Shown here: one piece after another, positions 1 to 6,485 of the stretch
Numbering within the stretch: position 1 is the stretch's first letter
Layout of the letters: each line of letters opens with the position of its first letter
Origin: SVTX01 sp045602385
GTDB lineage: Bacteria; Bacillota; Clostridia; Oscillospirales; CAG-272
DNA: 12,597 nt
Assembly (NCBI GenBank): GCA_045602385.1
Contig: JAZSBL010000014.1
Location: forward strand, 1 to 12,597
Direction: 5' to 3'
The notes under the pieces: model-generated
Told to the model about the DNA's origin: nothing
The model's input: only the letters and a program-made list of their open reading frames with translations
Databases searched by the model: none
Made by a program: the position numbers and the translations under genes

Positions 1-1288
1 AAACGAGCGCCTTATAGTTCGCGTTGTCTCCTATATATATAAGAGCGACCACCCAGTCACCTGTGTAGTGACCCTTAAGGTACTGATAGTTACAAACTGC
101 CTTGCCGCCAAGATTCAACTGGAATACGATCTGCGCATCAGCATCAGAGGGTGCTGTGGGCACGCGGTACTTGATAGCAACGTATTCGCCAAGAGTTGCA
201 TCCGCAATTGAAGCCGCAACCCATGCCGGTGTCGTGTTGGCAGACAGCTTTTTGAAGCTGAAGTAAGGAACGCCGTCAGCTATCGCTGTCGCAGCGCCGG
301 TAATGGTGTTCTGACGTGTCATCGCAGTGCCGTTCATGAAGGCAACGGTGTTGGGAACCTCGATGTCGTTAGCAAGCTTGTGCGTGCAGTTGCTATTAGT
401 GCATACATAGCTATAAACGGTGCTGTTCTCTTTAGCGTTAGGTATTACGTTGAATGTGGAAGAGTGTCCTGTTGCGGGGTCTCCTTCCTCGGGAGATGTA
501 AGTGTTTCACCGCAAACCGAACACTTGATGCCTGCCGTTAAGCCGGGCTCTGTGCATGTGGGGGGAACAGCGGGAATCTCTTCCTCGGTGTGAGCTGCGG
601 GAACTGTCTCGGGAGCTGTCAATATATCGCCGCAAACAGAGCACTTAACGCCTGCTGTAGAGCCGGGCTGTGTACATGTGGGGGGAACAGCGGGGATAGC
701 TTCTTCGGTGTGAGCTGCGGGAACTGTCTCGGGTGCTGTCAATATATCGCCGCAAACAGAGCACTTAACGCCTGCTGTGGAGCCGGGCTGTGTGCATGTG
801 GGGGGGACGGCGGGGATAGCTTCTTCGGTGTGTCCTGCAAGATCACCGTAGGGCTGACCGCAAAGAGTACACGTTGCCTGAACCTTACATGTAGCCGTGC
901 CGCCGGTGTGCGCACACTCAACGGGTCCTGTGGTTTCTTCCTCCTTGGTAGTAGTTTCTTCTTCCTTGGTAGTAGTTTCTTCTTCCTTGGTAGTAGTTTC
1001 TTCTTCCTTGGTAGTAGTTTCCTCTTCCTTGGTAGTAGTTTCCTCTTCCTTGGTAGTGGTTTCCTCTACCTTGGTAGTGGTTTCCTCTACCTTGGTAGTG
1101 GTTTCCTCGGCTTGAGTAGTCTCAGCGGTCTGAGATGTCTCTGAAGGCTGAGCGCTCTCGGTTTGGGGCGTAGTGTTGGTGCCGGTCGGGTCAACATCAG
1201 GTGTTGCAGGGTCGCATGCTACCATGGATACAATCATGACGATTGCCAACAAACAAGCACTAAGCTTTGCCCAATACGCTTTATTCAT
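1..1288 (-). CDS. Large repeat-containing surface lipoprotein (partial; 3' end outside window)
   Basis: The minus frame from ATG at 1288 stays open to the window edge, giving 429 residues. The start is set by an AAAGGAGG ribosome site about 6 bases upstream. Residues 1-25 form a lipoprotein signal peptide: basic N-terminus, hydrophobic LLAIVMIVSMVA, then a lipobox-like MVAC with Cys25. Residues 26-60 are a Thr/Ser/Pro/Glu-rich linker. Residues 61-116 are eight copies of EETTTK plus V or E, probably a stalk that holds the next domains off the membrane. From about residue 140 to 268 run CxxC-containing repeats of about 40 residues (core KCSVCGDILTAPETVPAAHT), a module frequent in large surface proteins of gut clostridia. 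The rest (269-429) is rich in Val, Ala, Tyr and Thr, looks beta-type, and continues beyond the window. Function is unknown; a cell-wall or host/polysaccharide contact role is inference only. It is transcribed alone, divergent from tRNA-Gln. Confidence 0.85.
   Translation of the reverse strand, partial: MNKAYWAKLSACLLAIVMIVSMVACDPATPDVDPTGTNTTPQTESAQPSETSQTAETTQAEETTTKVEETTTKVEETTTKEEETTTKEEETTTKEEETTTKEEETTTKEEETTTKEEETTGPVECAHTGGTATCKVQATCTLCGQPYGDLAGHTEEAIPAVPPTCTQPGSTAGVKCSVCGDILTAPETVPAAHTEEAIPAVPPTCTQPGSTAGVKCSVCGDILTAPETVPAAHTEEEIPAVPPTCTEPGLTAGIKCSVCGETLTSPEEGDPATGHSSTFNVIPNAKENSTVYSYVCTNSNCTHKLANDIEVPNTVAFMNGTAMTRQNTITGAATAIADGVPYFSFKKLSANTTPAWVAASIADATLGEYVAIKYRVPTAPSDADAQIVFQLNLGGKAVCNYQYLKGHYTGDWVVALIYIGDNANYKALV
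512..871 (-). repeat. 120-bp Cys-rich repeats within the lipoprotein
   Basis: Two near-identical 120-bp units lie at 763-644 and 643-524. They are preceded by a diverged copy that starts at TCTLCG (from 871) and followed by a truncated one starting CSVCGETLT at 523. Each 40-residue unit has a CxxC pair, a Glu/Pro segment, a histidine followed by Thr (AAHTEE), and a third Cys in PPTCT. The Cys/His content could bind metal or form disulfides; the sequence does not tell which. DNA identity between the two central units is very high, with only scattered changes, which suggests recent duplication. Confidence 0.85.
929..1108 (-). repeat. 21-bp tandem repeat encoding EETTTK(V/E), eight copies plus a partial
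   Basis: Eight consecutive in-frame 21-bp units occupy 1108 down to 941, and a partial unit (EETT) ends at 929. Units nearest the signal peptide carry Val at position 7; later units carry Glu. The units differ mainly at synonymous third positions (GAG/GAA, ACC/ACT), so the array expanded recently and was then slightly diverged or homogenised. It encodes a charged, Thr-rich, probably extended spacer. The unit length is a multiple of three, so copy-number change would alter stalk length without breaking the frame. Confidence 0.9.
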
Positions 1289-1302
1289 GGTGTCCTCCTT
1301 TT

Positions 1303-1356
1303 GCCATTTTATGGCGTGATAAATTGTGTGCGGAACAGTCGTCGCGTGGCCCGCAC
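1303..1356 (-). promoter_or_regulatory. Structured 5' leader of the lipoprotein mRNA
   Basis: Two inverted repeats lie between the predicted transcription start and the ribosome site. GTGCGG/CCGCAC is at 1356-1351 and 1333-1328 with a 17-nt loop. GCCAT-AAA-ATGGC is at 1315-1303 and ends only a few bases before AAAGGAGG. The second could mask or present the ribosome site or stabilise the message. It matches no riboswitch class I recognise; the regulatory role is inferred from position only. Confidence 0.35.
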
Positions 1357-1429
1357 TTTTAATGATTTTGATATGCCCTCACTATATTTGTTATATATAT
1401 AAATACAAAACGTGAAGTATCATATATGA

Positions 1430-1458
1430 ATTATAACATTTACGAATGAACAAGTCAA
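1430..1458 (-). promoter_or_regulatory. Sigma-A promoter of the repeat lipoprotein gene
   Basis: On the minus strand, TTGACT (1458-1453) and TATAAT (1435-1430) are separated by 17 bp, and TG precedes the -10 (TGTTATAAT, extended -10). The predicted start near 1423 gives an untranslated leader of about 135 nt, which contains two small hairpins. Confidence 0.8.
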
Positions 1459-1775
1459 CACTTCGCCCCAAATTCATGCTTTTTTTTAACGCTAAAACGG
1501 GCACATGTGTCTTTTTTTAAAATTTGTCATAACTGTCAAAGTCCACCTTTTTTTATTAAAATTCTTGTGTATTTTGAACATTTTTTGGGCGAGTGGGTTT
1601 CAATTTCCTTTCTATAGTATATTTAATCCTGTCGTCTGCATTTTTGTCTAAAGCGTGAGCGTGACGCGAAAGTGGTAAATTAAGAGCTCTTCTTTTTTGT
1701 GGCGGATTCCCCGTTTGAGGTGTTTGACAATTTTCATTAATTCAGAGCTTTGTAATATTATTTGGTCAAAAGGGC
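1459..1775. other. AT-rich intergenic stretch with no recognised gene
   Basis: This is the core of the gap between the divergent lipoprotein promoter and the tRNA-Gln promoter. It has runs of T and A, no open frame with a ribosome site, and no strong hairpin. A TTGACA at 1724-1729 has its nearest -10-like TAATAT 23 bp away, so it was not called a promoter. Confidence 0.5.
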
Positions 1776-1805
1776 TTGACATCTCGTGGGGCATTATGCT
1801 ATAAT
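1776..1805 (+). promoter_or_regulatory. tRNA-Gln promoter
   Basis: TTGACA (1776-1781), an 18-bp spacer, and TATAAT (1800-1805) with TG upstream (TGCTATAAT, extended -10). The predicted start near 1812 is about ten bases before the mature tRNA. Confidence 0.85.
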
Positions 1806-1822
1806 GTTTAAGTTAAAAATAT

Positions 1823-1897
1823 TGGGATGTCGCCAAGCGGTAAGGCACTAGACTTTGACTCTAGCATTCGTCAGTTCGAATCTGGCCATCCCAGCCA
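1823..1897 (+). tRNA. tRNA-Gln(TTG)
   Basis: The acceptor stem TGGGATG (1823-1829) pairs fully with CATCCCA (1887-1893), including the T1-A72 pair typical of bacterial tRNA-Gln. The anticodon loop CTTTGAC gives anticodon TTG, reading CAA (and CAG by wobble). The T-loop TTCGAAT is present. G73 is followed by an encoded CCA (1895-1897). It has its own promoter and terminator, so it is a single-gene transcription unit. Confidence 0.95.
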
Positions 1898-1934
1898 AAC
1901 ATAGCCGAGGGATATTTGTCCCTCGGCTATGTTT
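1897..1934 (+). terminator. Terminator hairpin of tRNA-Gln
   Basis: A perfect 16-bp stem (1897-1912 with 1919-1934) has a 6-nt TATTTG loop. The last A of the encoded CCA is its first base. The tail TTTCGTT is a poor U-tract, so termination may rely on the long stem. The A-rich 5' side would make it work in the reverse direction too. Confidence 0.7.
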
Positions 1935-1962
1935 CGTTAGGAATACATTATGCCGAACTGAC

Positions 1963-1980
1963 TCCAATGCTGGCATTGGA
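1963..1980 (+). other. Short palindrome before the bile salt hydrolase gene
   Basis: TCCAATGC and GCATTGGA (8 bp each) flank a 2-nt centre, followed by T-rich TTGTTTTCTTGTT. It could be a second terminator behind the tRNA or a protein-binding palindrome in the 146-base gap before the next gene. No convincing promoter for that gene is visible in the gap. Confidence 0.4.
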
Positions 1981-2080
1981 TTGTTTTCTTGTTAAGAAGC
2001 ATCGCAAGGGTAAACGGCATGTAATTTGATGCATACACCGCCGGTCTTCTGCCGAAGAATACCATAAAAAGGAGTTTTTT

Positions 2081-3022
2081 ATGTGTACGGCTATTTTTGA
2101 TAACAAATACGGCGCGTTTTTCGGGCGGACGCTTGATCTTGAATATTCACTTGGTCAAGAGGTGGTAAGGACGGAGAAGGGGAGCGAGCTCTCTTTTTTA
2201 TACGAGGGGAGGATCGAGTCTAAATTTACCTTTATCGGTATGGCGCACGTGGCAAGGCGGGATGGGGACGGCGCGGACGTTCCGCTTTATTTTGACGGCA
2301 TGAACGAGTGCGGGCTTTCCGTCGCGGCACTGAATTTTCTTGGCTTTGCCCATTACAATGAAAAGAGGGAAAGGAGCCGTAACCTTGCCTCCTTTGAGAT
2401 AATTCCGTACGTTCTGTCAAGCTGTGGAAATATAGACTGCGTAAGGAAATTGCTAATGTGCGCAAACATTACCGCGGACTCTTTTTCCTCCGCTTTGCCT
2501 CCAACGCCTTTGCATTTTATGGTCGCCGACAGAGAAGGGGCGATAGTAATTGAGCAGACCGAGAGGGGCCTTGAAATTCATGAAAATCGAGTTGGCGTTA
2601 TGACAAATTCCCCTACGTTTGATTACCAGATGCTGAGGATTTCGGACTATGCGTCGCTGTCGCCCTGCCCTCGAGAGAACACGCTTTGTCCCGACGTTGA
2701 ATTGGAGCGTTATTCCCGCGGGCTTGGGGCTGTCGGGTTACCCGGTGATTTTTCGTCAAGCTCGCGGTTTGTAAGGGCGGCGTTTGTTAAAGCTCACACC
2801 TTGCCGGCAGGTGAGGATCACTGCTCTTGGGGTGGCTCGCTCCACTCTGCGCGCGACAGGTTTTTTCATATAATGTCAAGCGTTTCGGTGCCGCTTGGAT
2901 GTATTATGACTGACGAGGGAAGGCCTGTTTGCACAGTCTACACCTCCGCTTGCGATATGGAAAACCTGATCTATTACTATTCTACGTATGATGGGCGAGA
3001 TATAAGATCGGTTTCACTGTAA
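2081..3022 (+). CDS. bsh: Choloylglycine hydrolase / bile salt hydrolase family protein
   Basis: This 313-residue protein belongs to the Ntn (linear amide C-N) hydrolase family, which cleaves the amide bond of glycine- or taurine-conjugated bile acids, or penicillin V. After Met removal, Cys2 (MCTA) is the N-terminal nucleophile. Other residues known to be catalytic in this family are present: Arg16 and Asp19 (GRTLDLE), Asn85 (ALNF; Asn here fits bile salt hydrolases, Tyr is usual in penicillin V acylases), Asn176 (TNSPTFDY) and Arg229 (PGDFSSSSRF). Length is normal (about 315-340) and there is no signal peptide, so it is cytoplasmic. The start is supported by AAGGAG six bases upstream. The gene stands alone; no bile transporter or hydroxysteroid dehydrogenase is adjacent. 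No promoter was found, so readthrough from tRNA-Gln is possible. Exact substrate is unproven. Confidence 0.88.
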   Translation: MCTAIFDNKYGAFFGRTLDLEYSLGQEVVRTEKGSELSFLYEGRIESKFTFIGMAHVARRDGDGADVPLYFDGMNECGLSVAALNFLGFAHYNEKRERSRNLASFEIIPYVLSSCGNIDCVRKLLMCANITADSFSSALPPTPLHFMVADREGAIVIEQTERGLEIHENRVGVMTNSPTFDYQMLRISDYASLSPCPRENTLCPDVELERYSRGLGAVGLPGDFSSSSRFVRAAFVKAHTLPAGEDHCSWGGSLHSARDRFFHIMSSVSVPLGCIMTDEGRPVCTVYTSACDMENLIYYYSTYDGRDIRSVSL

Positions 3023-3048
3023 AATCCCCCTGAAGAATTCCTCCATTA

Positions 3049-3077
3049 TTGACAAAATACGGGAAATAGTATATAAT
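3049..3077 (+). promoter_or_regulatory. Consensus promoter of the small membrane protein gene
   Basis: Exact TTGACA (3049-3054), 17-bp spacer, exact TATAAT (3072-3077). Predicted start near 3084, leader about 25 nt. Confidence 0.9.
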
Positions 3078-3108
3078 CAAGGTGTAAGGAATTGAAAGGA
3101 GTGAAAAA

Positions 3109-3447
3109 ATGGCAAAAAGAAAAAGAATGAAGAAGTCAACCAAAAACGTACTGAAGGTAATAATCAGTATTGTTTATATTGTCTGGGGAATCTATGCGCC
3201 GATTCAGGCGTTTGACGCGTTGATTGCCCTTGACATATCTGCTATGATCTCCGCGGCGGTCGGAGTGCTGACGCTCCTTGCCGGAATCTTCGGTCTTTTA
3301 GGCATGAAGAAGAACAGGTGCAGAGTGTTTGGTATTATTATCTTTATATTCTCTCTTGTAGGAGTGGTTGCGGCGATACCTTCGCTGAATATTTCGTCGT
3401 TGGTCACCGCGCTTCTTGCTTGGCTGTTTATCGTTTGCATTGACTGA
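3109..3447 (+). CDS. Small four-helix membrane protein, function unknown
   Basis: This 112-residue protein has a strong ribosome site (AAAGGAG, 7 bases before ATG). The N-terminus is very basic (MAKRKRMKKSTK), followed by four hydrophobic stretches at about residues 14-34, 42-65, 72-92 and 95-110. The loop between helices 2 and 3 is GMKKNRCR. By the positive-inside rule the N-terminus and the 66-71 loop should be cytoplasmic. I see no catalytic motif and do not recognise the family. It is monocistronic, with a consensus promoter and a strong terminator. The perfect promoter implies a well-expressed gene. Membrane localisation is sure; any role is not. Confidence 0.8.
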   Translation: MAKRKRMKKSTKNVLKVIISIVYIVWGIYAPIQAFDALIALDISAMISAAVGVLTLLAGIFGLLGMKKNRCRVFGIIIFIFSLVGVVAAIPSLNISSLVTALLAWLFIVCID

Positions 3448-3455
3448 TAATAATC

Positions 3456-3484
3456 AAAAGCCCCCTTCAAAAGGGGGCTTTTTT
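3456..3484 (+). terminator. Rho-independent terminator after the small membrane protein
   Basis: A 12-bp stem AAAAGCCCCCTT / AAGGGGGCTTTT with a CAA loop, followed by T residues to 3484. The A-run on the 5' side makes it potentially bidirectional. Confidence 0.93.
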
Positions 3485-3499
3485 CTATCTTCATCCACC

Positions 3500-3528
3500 T
3501 TGACAGGGTGGGAAAAATGTGTTAAAAT
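3500..3528 (+). promoter_or_regulatory. Promoter of the U32-uppP-rnmV operon
   Basis: TTGACA (3500-3505), 17-bp spacer, TAAAAT (3523-3528). Predicted start near 3535, some 20 nt before the ATG; GGAGA lies 7 bases before the start codon. Confidence 0.85.
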
Positions 3529-3557
3529 AAACTGAATAATTATGTGGAGAGAAAAAT

Positions 3558-4844
3558 ATGTGCAATAGATCCATATCCCGCCCCGAGCTTCTCTCGCCTG
3601 CGGGGAATTTTGAAAAATTGAAGGCGGCGCTCCTCTATGGGGCGGACGCGGTATACCTTGCGGGACAAAGCTTTGGTATGCGCTCCGCTGCGGACAACTT
3701 CTCAAATGAGGAGCTTTCTGAGGCGGTGAAATACACGCATGAGCGCGGTAAGCGTCTTTTCCTGACGCTTAACACCATGCCTCACGGTGACGAATACGCT
3801 GCTCTGCGCGAATTTTTGACCGATATCAAGGATATCGGCATTGACGCCTACATTGTGGCCGATCTTGGTGTTATGGCAACGCTTAAGGAGATCAATCCCG
3901 ATGCTGAGATACACGTTTCGACTCAGGCGAGTATAGTATCCCCCGAGGCGGCGCTTGCCTACGTTGCGATGGGGGCGAAAAGACTTGTGCTTGCGCGCGA
4001 GCTTACATTGACCGAGATAAAGGCGATACGCGACCGCATCCCTGCCGACGTTGAGCTTGAGGCCTTCATTCATGGCTCTATGTGCGTGTCGTACAGCGGC
4101 CGCTGCATGCTCTCGCATATGATGACGGGACGTGACGCAAACCGCGGAAAATGCACTCAGCCCTGCCGTTGGAATTACATAATTTACGAGGAAAAGCGAC
4201 CCGAGCTTCCTATCCCGATAGAACAGACCGAGCTTGGTACTTTTATTATGTCATCAAAGGACATGTGCACTATCGAGCATATTCCCGAGCTTATCGAGGC
4301 GGGCATCAATTCCTTTAAGATAGAGGGAAGAATGAAGAGCGCCTATTACACCGCGGTGGTTACAAATGCCTACCGCATGGCGATAGATTCCTATATGGCC
4401 GATCCCGAGAATTACGTTTGCGATCCCGCGCTTCTGCGCGAGCTTGAAAGCGTATCTCACAGAGAATACTGCACGGGCTACTATCTTGACCGACCGATAG
4501 AGAACGCGCAACTGGGAACGCAGACGGGTTATATACGCGACAAGGCATATTTTGCAACTGCTACCGAGTATGATGAGAAGGAAGCTGCAAGACTTGCGGC
4601 ATGTGGCATAGCTCTTGAAAACGAGAGCGGAAGACTTTACCGCTTTATTCAGCGCAACAAGGTCAAGGTGGGTGACTCCGCGGAGATAATCTCTCCCTCC
4701 AAGATCGGCGCGCCGATGACCGTTACGGAGATATATCTTCAGAACGGTGAGTCGGCGGAATCCGCGCCTCACCCTTCAATGATCTTCTGGGCGCGCGTAC
4801 CCTTCGAGGTATACGAGGGCGACATAATGCGCGCGGGCGAGTGA
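3558..4844 (+). CDS. trhP: U32 peptidase-family protein, TrhP-type tRNA uridine hydroxylation factor
   Basis: At 428 residues it has the length of single-domain TrhP/YrrO proteins rather than the longer RlhA type. The N-terminal PELLSPAGNFEKLKAAL with GADAVYLAG is the start of the U32 TIM-barrel. The signature is at residues 172-206: HGSMCVSYSGRCMLS, then GKCTQPCRW, with Cys176, Cys183, Cys199 and Cys203. A later KDMC (Cys237) and FKIEGRMKS follow. In characterised members the conserved cysteines support an iron-sulfur centre, and TrhP works in forming 5-hydroxyuridine at tRNA position 34 from prephenate; despite the family name these are not known to act as proteases. Residues from about 330 form the usual C-terminal beta domain. 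First gene of a likely operon: uppP starts 31 bases after its stop. The TrhP assignment rather than another U32 subgroup is inferred from length and motifs. Confidence 0.85.
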   Translation: MCNRSISRPELLSPAGNFEKLKAALLYGADAVYLAGQSFGMRSAADNFSNEELSEAVKYTHERGKRLFLTLNTMPHGDEYAALREFLTDIKDIGIDAYIVADLGVMATLKEINPDAEIHVSTQASIVSPEAALAYVAMGAKRLVLARELTLTEIKAIRDRIPADVELEAFIHGSMCVSYSGRCMLSHMMTGRDANRGKCTQPCRWNYIIYEEKRPELPIPIEQTELGTFIMSSKDMCTIEHIPELIEAGINSFKIEGRMKSAYYTAVVTNAYRMAIDSYMADPENYVCDPALLRELESVSHREYCTGYYLDRPIENAQLGTQTGYIRDKAYFATATEYDEKEAARLAACGIALENESGRLYRFIQRNKVKVGDSAEIISPSKIGAPMTVTEIYLQNGESAESAPHPSMIFWARVPFEVYEGDIMRAGE

Positions 4845-4875
4845 ACTTTTGAAAGTGTAATATTACGAGGAAGAA

Positions 4876-5775
4876 ATGTTAGAATTTATTGAAATACTTA
4901 AAGCTATTATATTCGGCGTTGTCGAGGGTGTAACCGAGTGGCTCCCCGTAAGCTCTACGGGACATCTGATACTTCTTGACGAGATTCTGAAGCTCAACGT
5001 GGCCGGCGATCTCGGAGCGGTATTTGCCGAGGAATATATGAGCATGTTTGAGGTCGTTATCCAGCTTGGAGCTATCTTAGCCGTGGTTGTAATGTTCTTT
5101 TCAAAGCTCAATCCCTTTGCCCCCTCAAAGAGCAAAGAGGAAAGGAAGGGAACATGGTCGCTTTGGTTCAAGGTTGCGCTTGCAAGTATTCCCGCGGCGC
5201 TTATCGGCATCGTAGGCGACAAGATACTTGAAAAGGTTACGGGAAAGGACATCGACGGTTGGATTTACAATGCGGTAACCGTTGCCGCCGCCCTTATCGT
5301 TTACGGAATACTCTTTATAATCGTTGAAAAATGGCAGGCGAATAAGCCTGTGTCGGTTGAGAGGGTTGAGGACATATCCTACTCGCAGGCAATGATAGTC
5401 GGCTGCTTTCAGGCGCTGTCTATCGTTCCCGGAACGTCGCGCTCGGGCTCGACGATCCTCGGCTCGAGAATTATTGGCATCGCGCGCCCCGCGGCTGCGG
5501 AGTTTTCCTTCTTTATGGGAATCCCCGCGATGGTTGGCGCAAGCCTTATAAAGGGATACGGATTTTTTGACTTTGTGGGTGAGAACTCGATAAGCGTTCC
5601 TGTCCTTGCATGGGTAGTGCTTTTGGTGGCAAGCGCCGTTGCCTTTGCCGTATCTATGGTGGCTATCAAGTTCCTTATGGAATTCGTTAAGAAGCACAGC
5701 TTCTCTCCCTTTGGAGTTTACAGAATTATTCTCGGCGCGCTTGTGCTTATGATGTTTGTGTTTGGTATACTTTGA
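4876..5775 (+). CDS. uppP: Undecaprenyl-diphosphatase (BacA/UppP)
   Basis: This 299-residue polytopic membrane protein recycles the lipid carrier of cell-wall synthesis by dephosphorylating undecaprenyl diphosphate, which also gives bacitracin tolerance. Motif 1 is at residues 17-31 (EGVTEWLPVSSTGHL), with the two catalytic Glu (17, 21) and Ser27 of the family. Motif 2 is at 185-191 (PGTSRSG), with the key Arg189. About seven or eight hydrophobic segments follow the usual pattern. The family is normally 265-290 residues; the excess lies in the 80-95 and 155-165 loops. The start has GAGGA five bases upstream. It lies between the U32 gene (31-nt gap) and rnmV, whose ATG overlaps this stop codon. 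Confidence 0.96.
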   Translation: MLEFIEILKAIIFGVVEGVTEWLPVSSTGHLILLDEILKLNVAGDLGAVFAEEYMSMFEVVIQLGAILAVVVMFFSKLNPFAPSKSKEERKGTWSLWFKVALASIPAALIGIVGDKILEKVTGKDIDGWIYNAVTVAAALIVYGILFIIVEKWQANKPVSVERVEDISYSQAMIVGCFQALSIVPGTSRSGSTILGSRIIGIARPAAAEFSFFMGIPAMVGASLIKGYGFFDFVGENSISVPVLAWVVLLVASAVAFAVSMVAIKFLMEFVKKHSFSPFGVYRIILGALVLMMFVFGIL

Positions 5776-6350
5776 TGGAAAAGCTTAAAATTGATCTCCC
5801 CATAATCGTTGAGGGGAAATATGACAAAATAAAGATATGCTCGATTGCCGACGCCTGCGTTATAGCGACAGACGGCTTTGGAGTGTTCAAAAATGCCGAG
5901 AGGCTGGCAATTATAAAGCGGCTTGCGGAGAAATCAAAAATAATCGTTTTGACAGACTCCGACGGGGCGGGGAAGGTGATCAGATCTCACATAACCTCTG
6001 CTATACCGCGCGATCGGTTGATACAAATTTACACTCCGCAGGTAAAGGGCAAGGAGAGGCGAAAGGCCGAGGCGAGTGCCGAGGGATTTCTCGGTGTAGA
6101 GGGAACCGAGGCTAATACTCTGCGCCGTCTGCTTGAGCCTTTCTCGTCGGGTATATTTGATGGCGAGAGTGAGCGCGAGGAGATAACCAAGGCGGATATG
6201 TACGAGGCGGGGCTCACCGGTGCGCCCGACAGTGCCGAGAGACGCGACGCTCTTGCGCTATCGCTCGGATTGCCGAGAGGTATGACGTCGAACGCGCTAT
6301 TGTCTGCGCTTAACGTGCTTATGACGCGCGAGGAGTTTTTGAAAAGCTGA
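5775..6350 (+). CDS. rnmV: Ribonuclease M5
   Basis: This 191-residue protein of the RNase M5 family trims the 5S rRNA precursor in low-GC Gram-positives. The N-terminal Toprim domain shows the metal-binding Glu13 (IIVEGKYDK) and the DxD pair Asp61/Asp63 (VLTDSDGAGK). GVEGTEANTLRRLL follows, then the family's C-terminal domain (TKADMYEAGLTGAPDSAERR ... TREEF). I chose ATG 5775; a TTG one codon earlier in the same frame is less likely. The ATG shares its A with the TGA of uppP (TGATG). There is almost no ribosome site of its own, so translation is probably coupled to uppP. One arm of a long inverted repeat begins directly after the stop. Confidence 0.9.
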   Translation: MEKLKIDLPIIVEGKYDKIKICSIADACVIATDGFGVFKNAERLAIIKRLAEKSKIIVLTDSDGAGKVIRSHITSAIPRDRLIQIYTPQVKGKERRKAEASAEGFLGVEGTEANTLRRLLEPFSSGIFDGESEREEITKADMYEAGLTGAPDSAERRDALALSLGLPRGMTSNALLSALNVLMTREEFLKS

Positions 6351-6430
6351 AAAAAGAAAAGCGGCTGAGCTTAGGCTCCTTCTCATAAGGATGTTTACAA
6401 AATTGTAGGGACCGGCGTCCTCGACGGTCC
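6348..6430 (+). repeat. Left arm of the long inverted repeat
   Basis: The arm starts at the rnmV stop codon with an A-rich run and then a stretch (6352-6393) that recurs almost base for base, inverted, at 7366-7324. A variable middle follows, then a conserved block at 6403-6430 matching 7308-7281 with one C/T difference. The last block holds a hairpin, GGACCG (6409-6414) with CGGTCC (6425-6430). The arm encodes nothing credible. It may be one terminus of an element or an independent copy of a dispersed repeat. Confidence 0.9.
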
Positions 6431-6446
6431 GCGACACATAATTTTC

Positions 6447-6470
6447 GGCAGAGATGTTGTTTTCTCTGCC
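6447..6470 (+). other. Hairpin in the repeat cluster
   Basis: GGCAGAGA (6447-6454) and TCTCTGCC (6463-6470) form an 8-bp perfect stem with an 8-nt T-rich loop, followed by AATTT. It might act as a weak terminator for the rnmV operon, which otherwise has no clear one. Its 3' half lies in the spacer of a promoter-like sequence. Confidence 0.45.
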
Positions 6471-6485
6471 AATTTGTGCTATAAT
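6457..6485 (+). promoter_or_regulatory. Promoter-like sequence facing the MITE-like repeat
   Basis: An extended -10, TGCTATAAT (TATAAT at 6480-6485), lies 17 bp after a weak -35, TTGTTT (6457-6462). Transcription from here would start near 6492 and run into the folded repeat at 6500-6633. No open frame follows directly. Only the -10 is convincing. Confidence 0.35.

Noticed and set aside
590..1144. 184-codon plus-strand frame with Cys-rich and FLGSS repeats
   Set aside because: It is the antisense of the repeat lipoprotein. Its repetitiveness comes from the tandem repeats on the coding strand, and no ribosome site or promoter precedes it.
1724..1758. TTGACA followed by TAATAT as a second tRNA-Gln promoter
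   Set aside because: The spacer is 23 bp, too long for sigma-A; the pair at 1776/1800 is far better.
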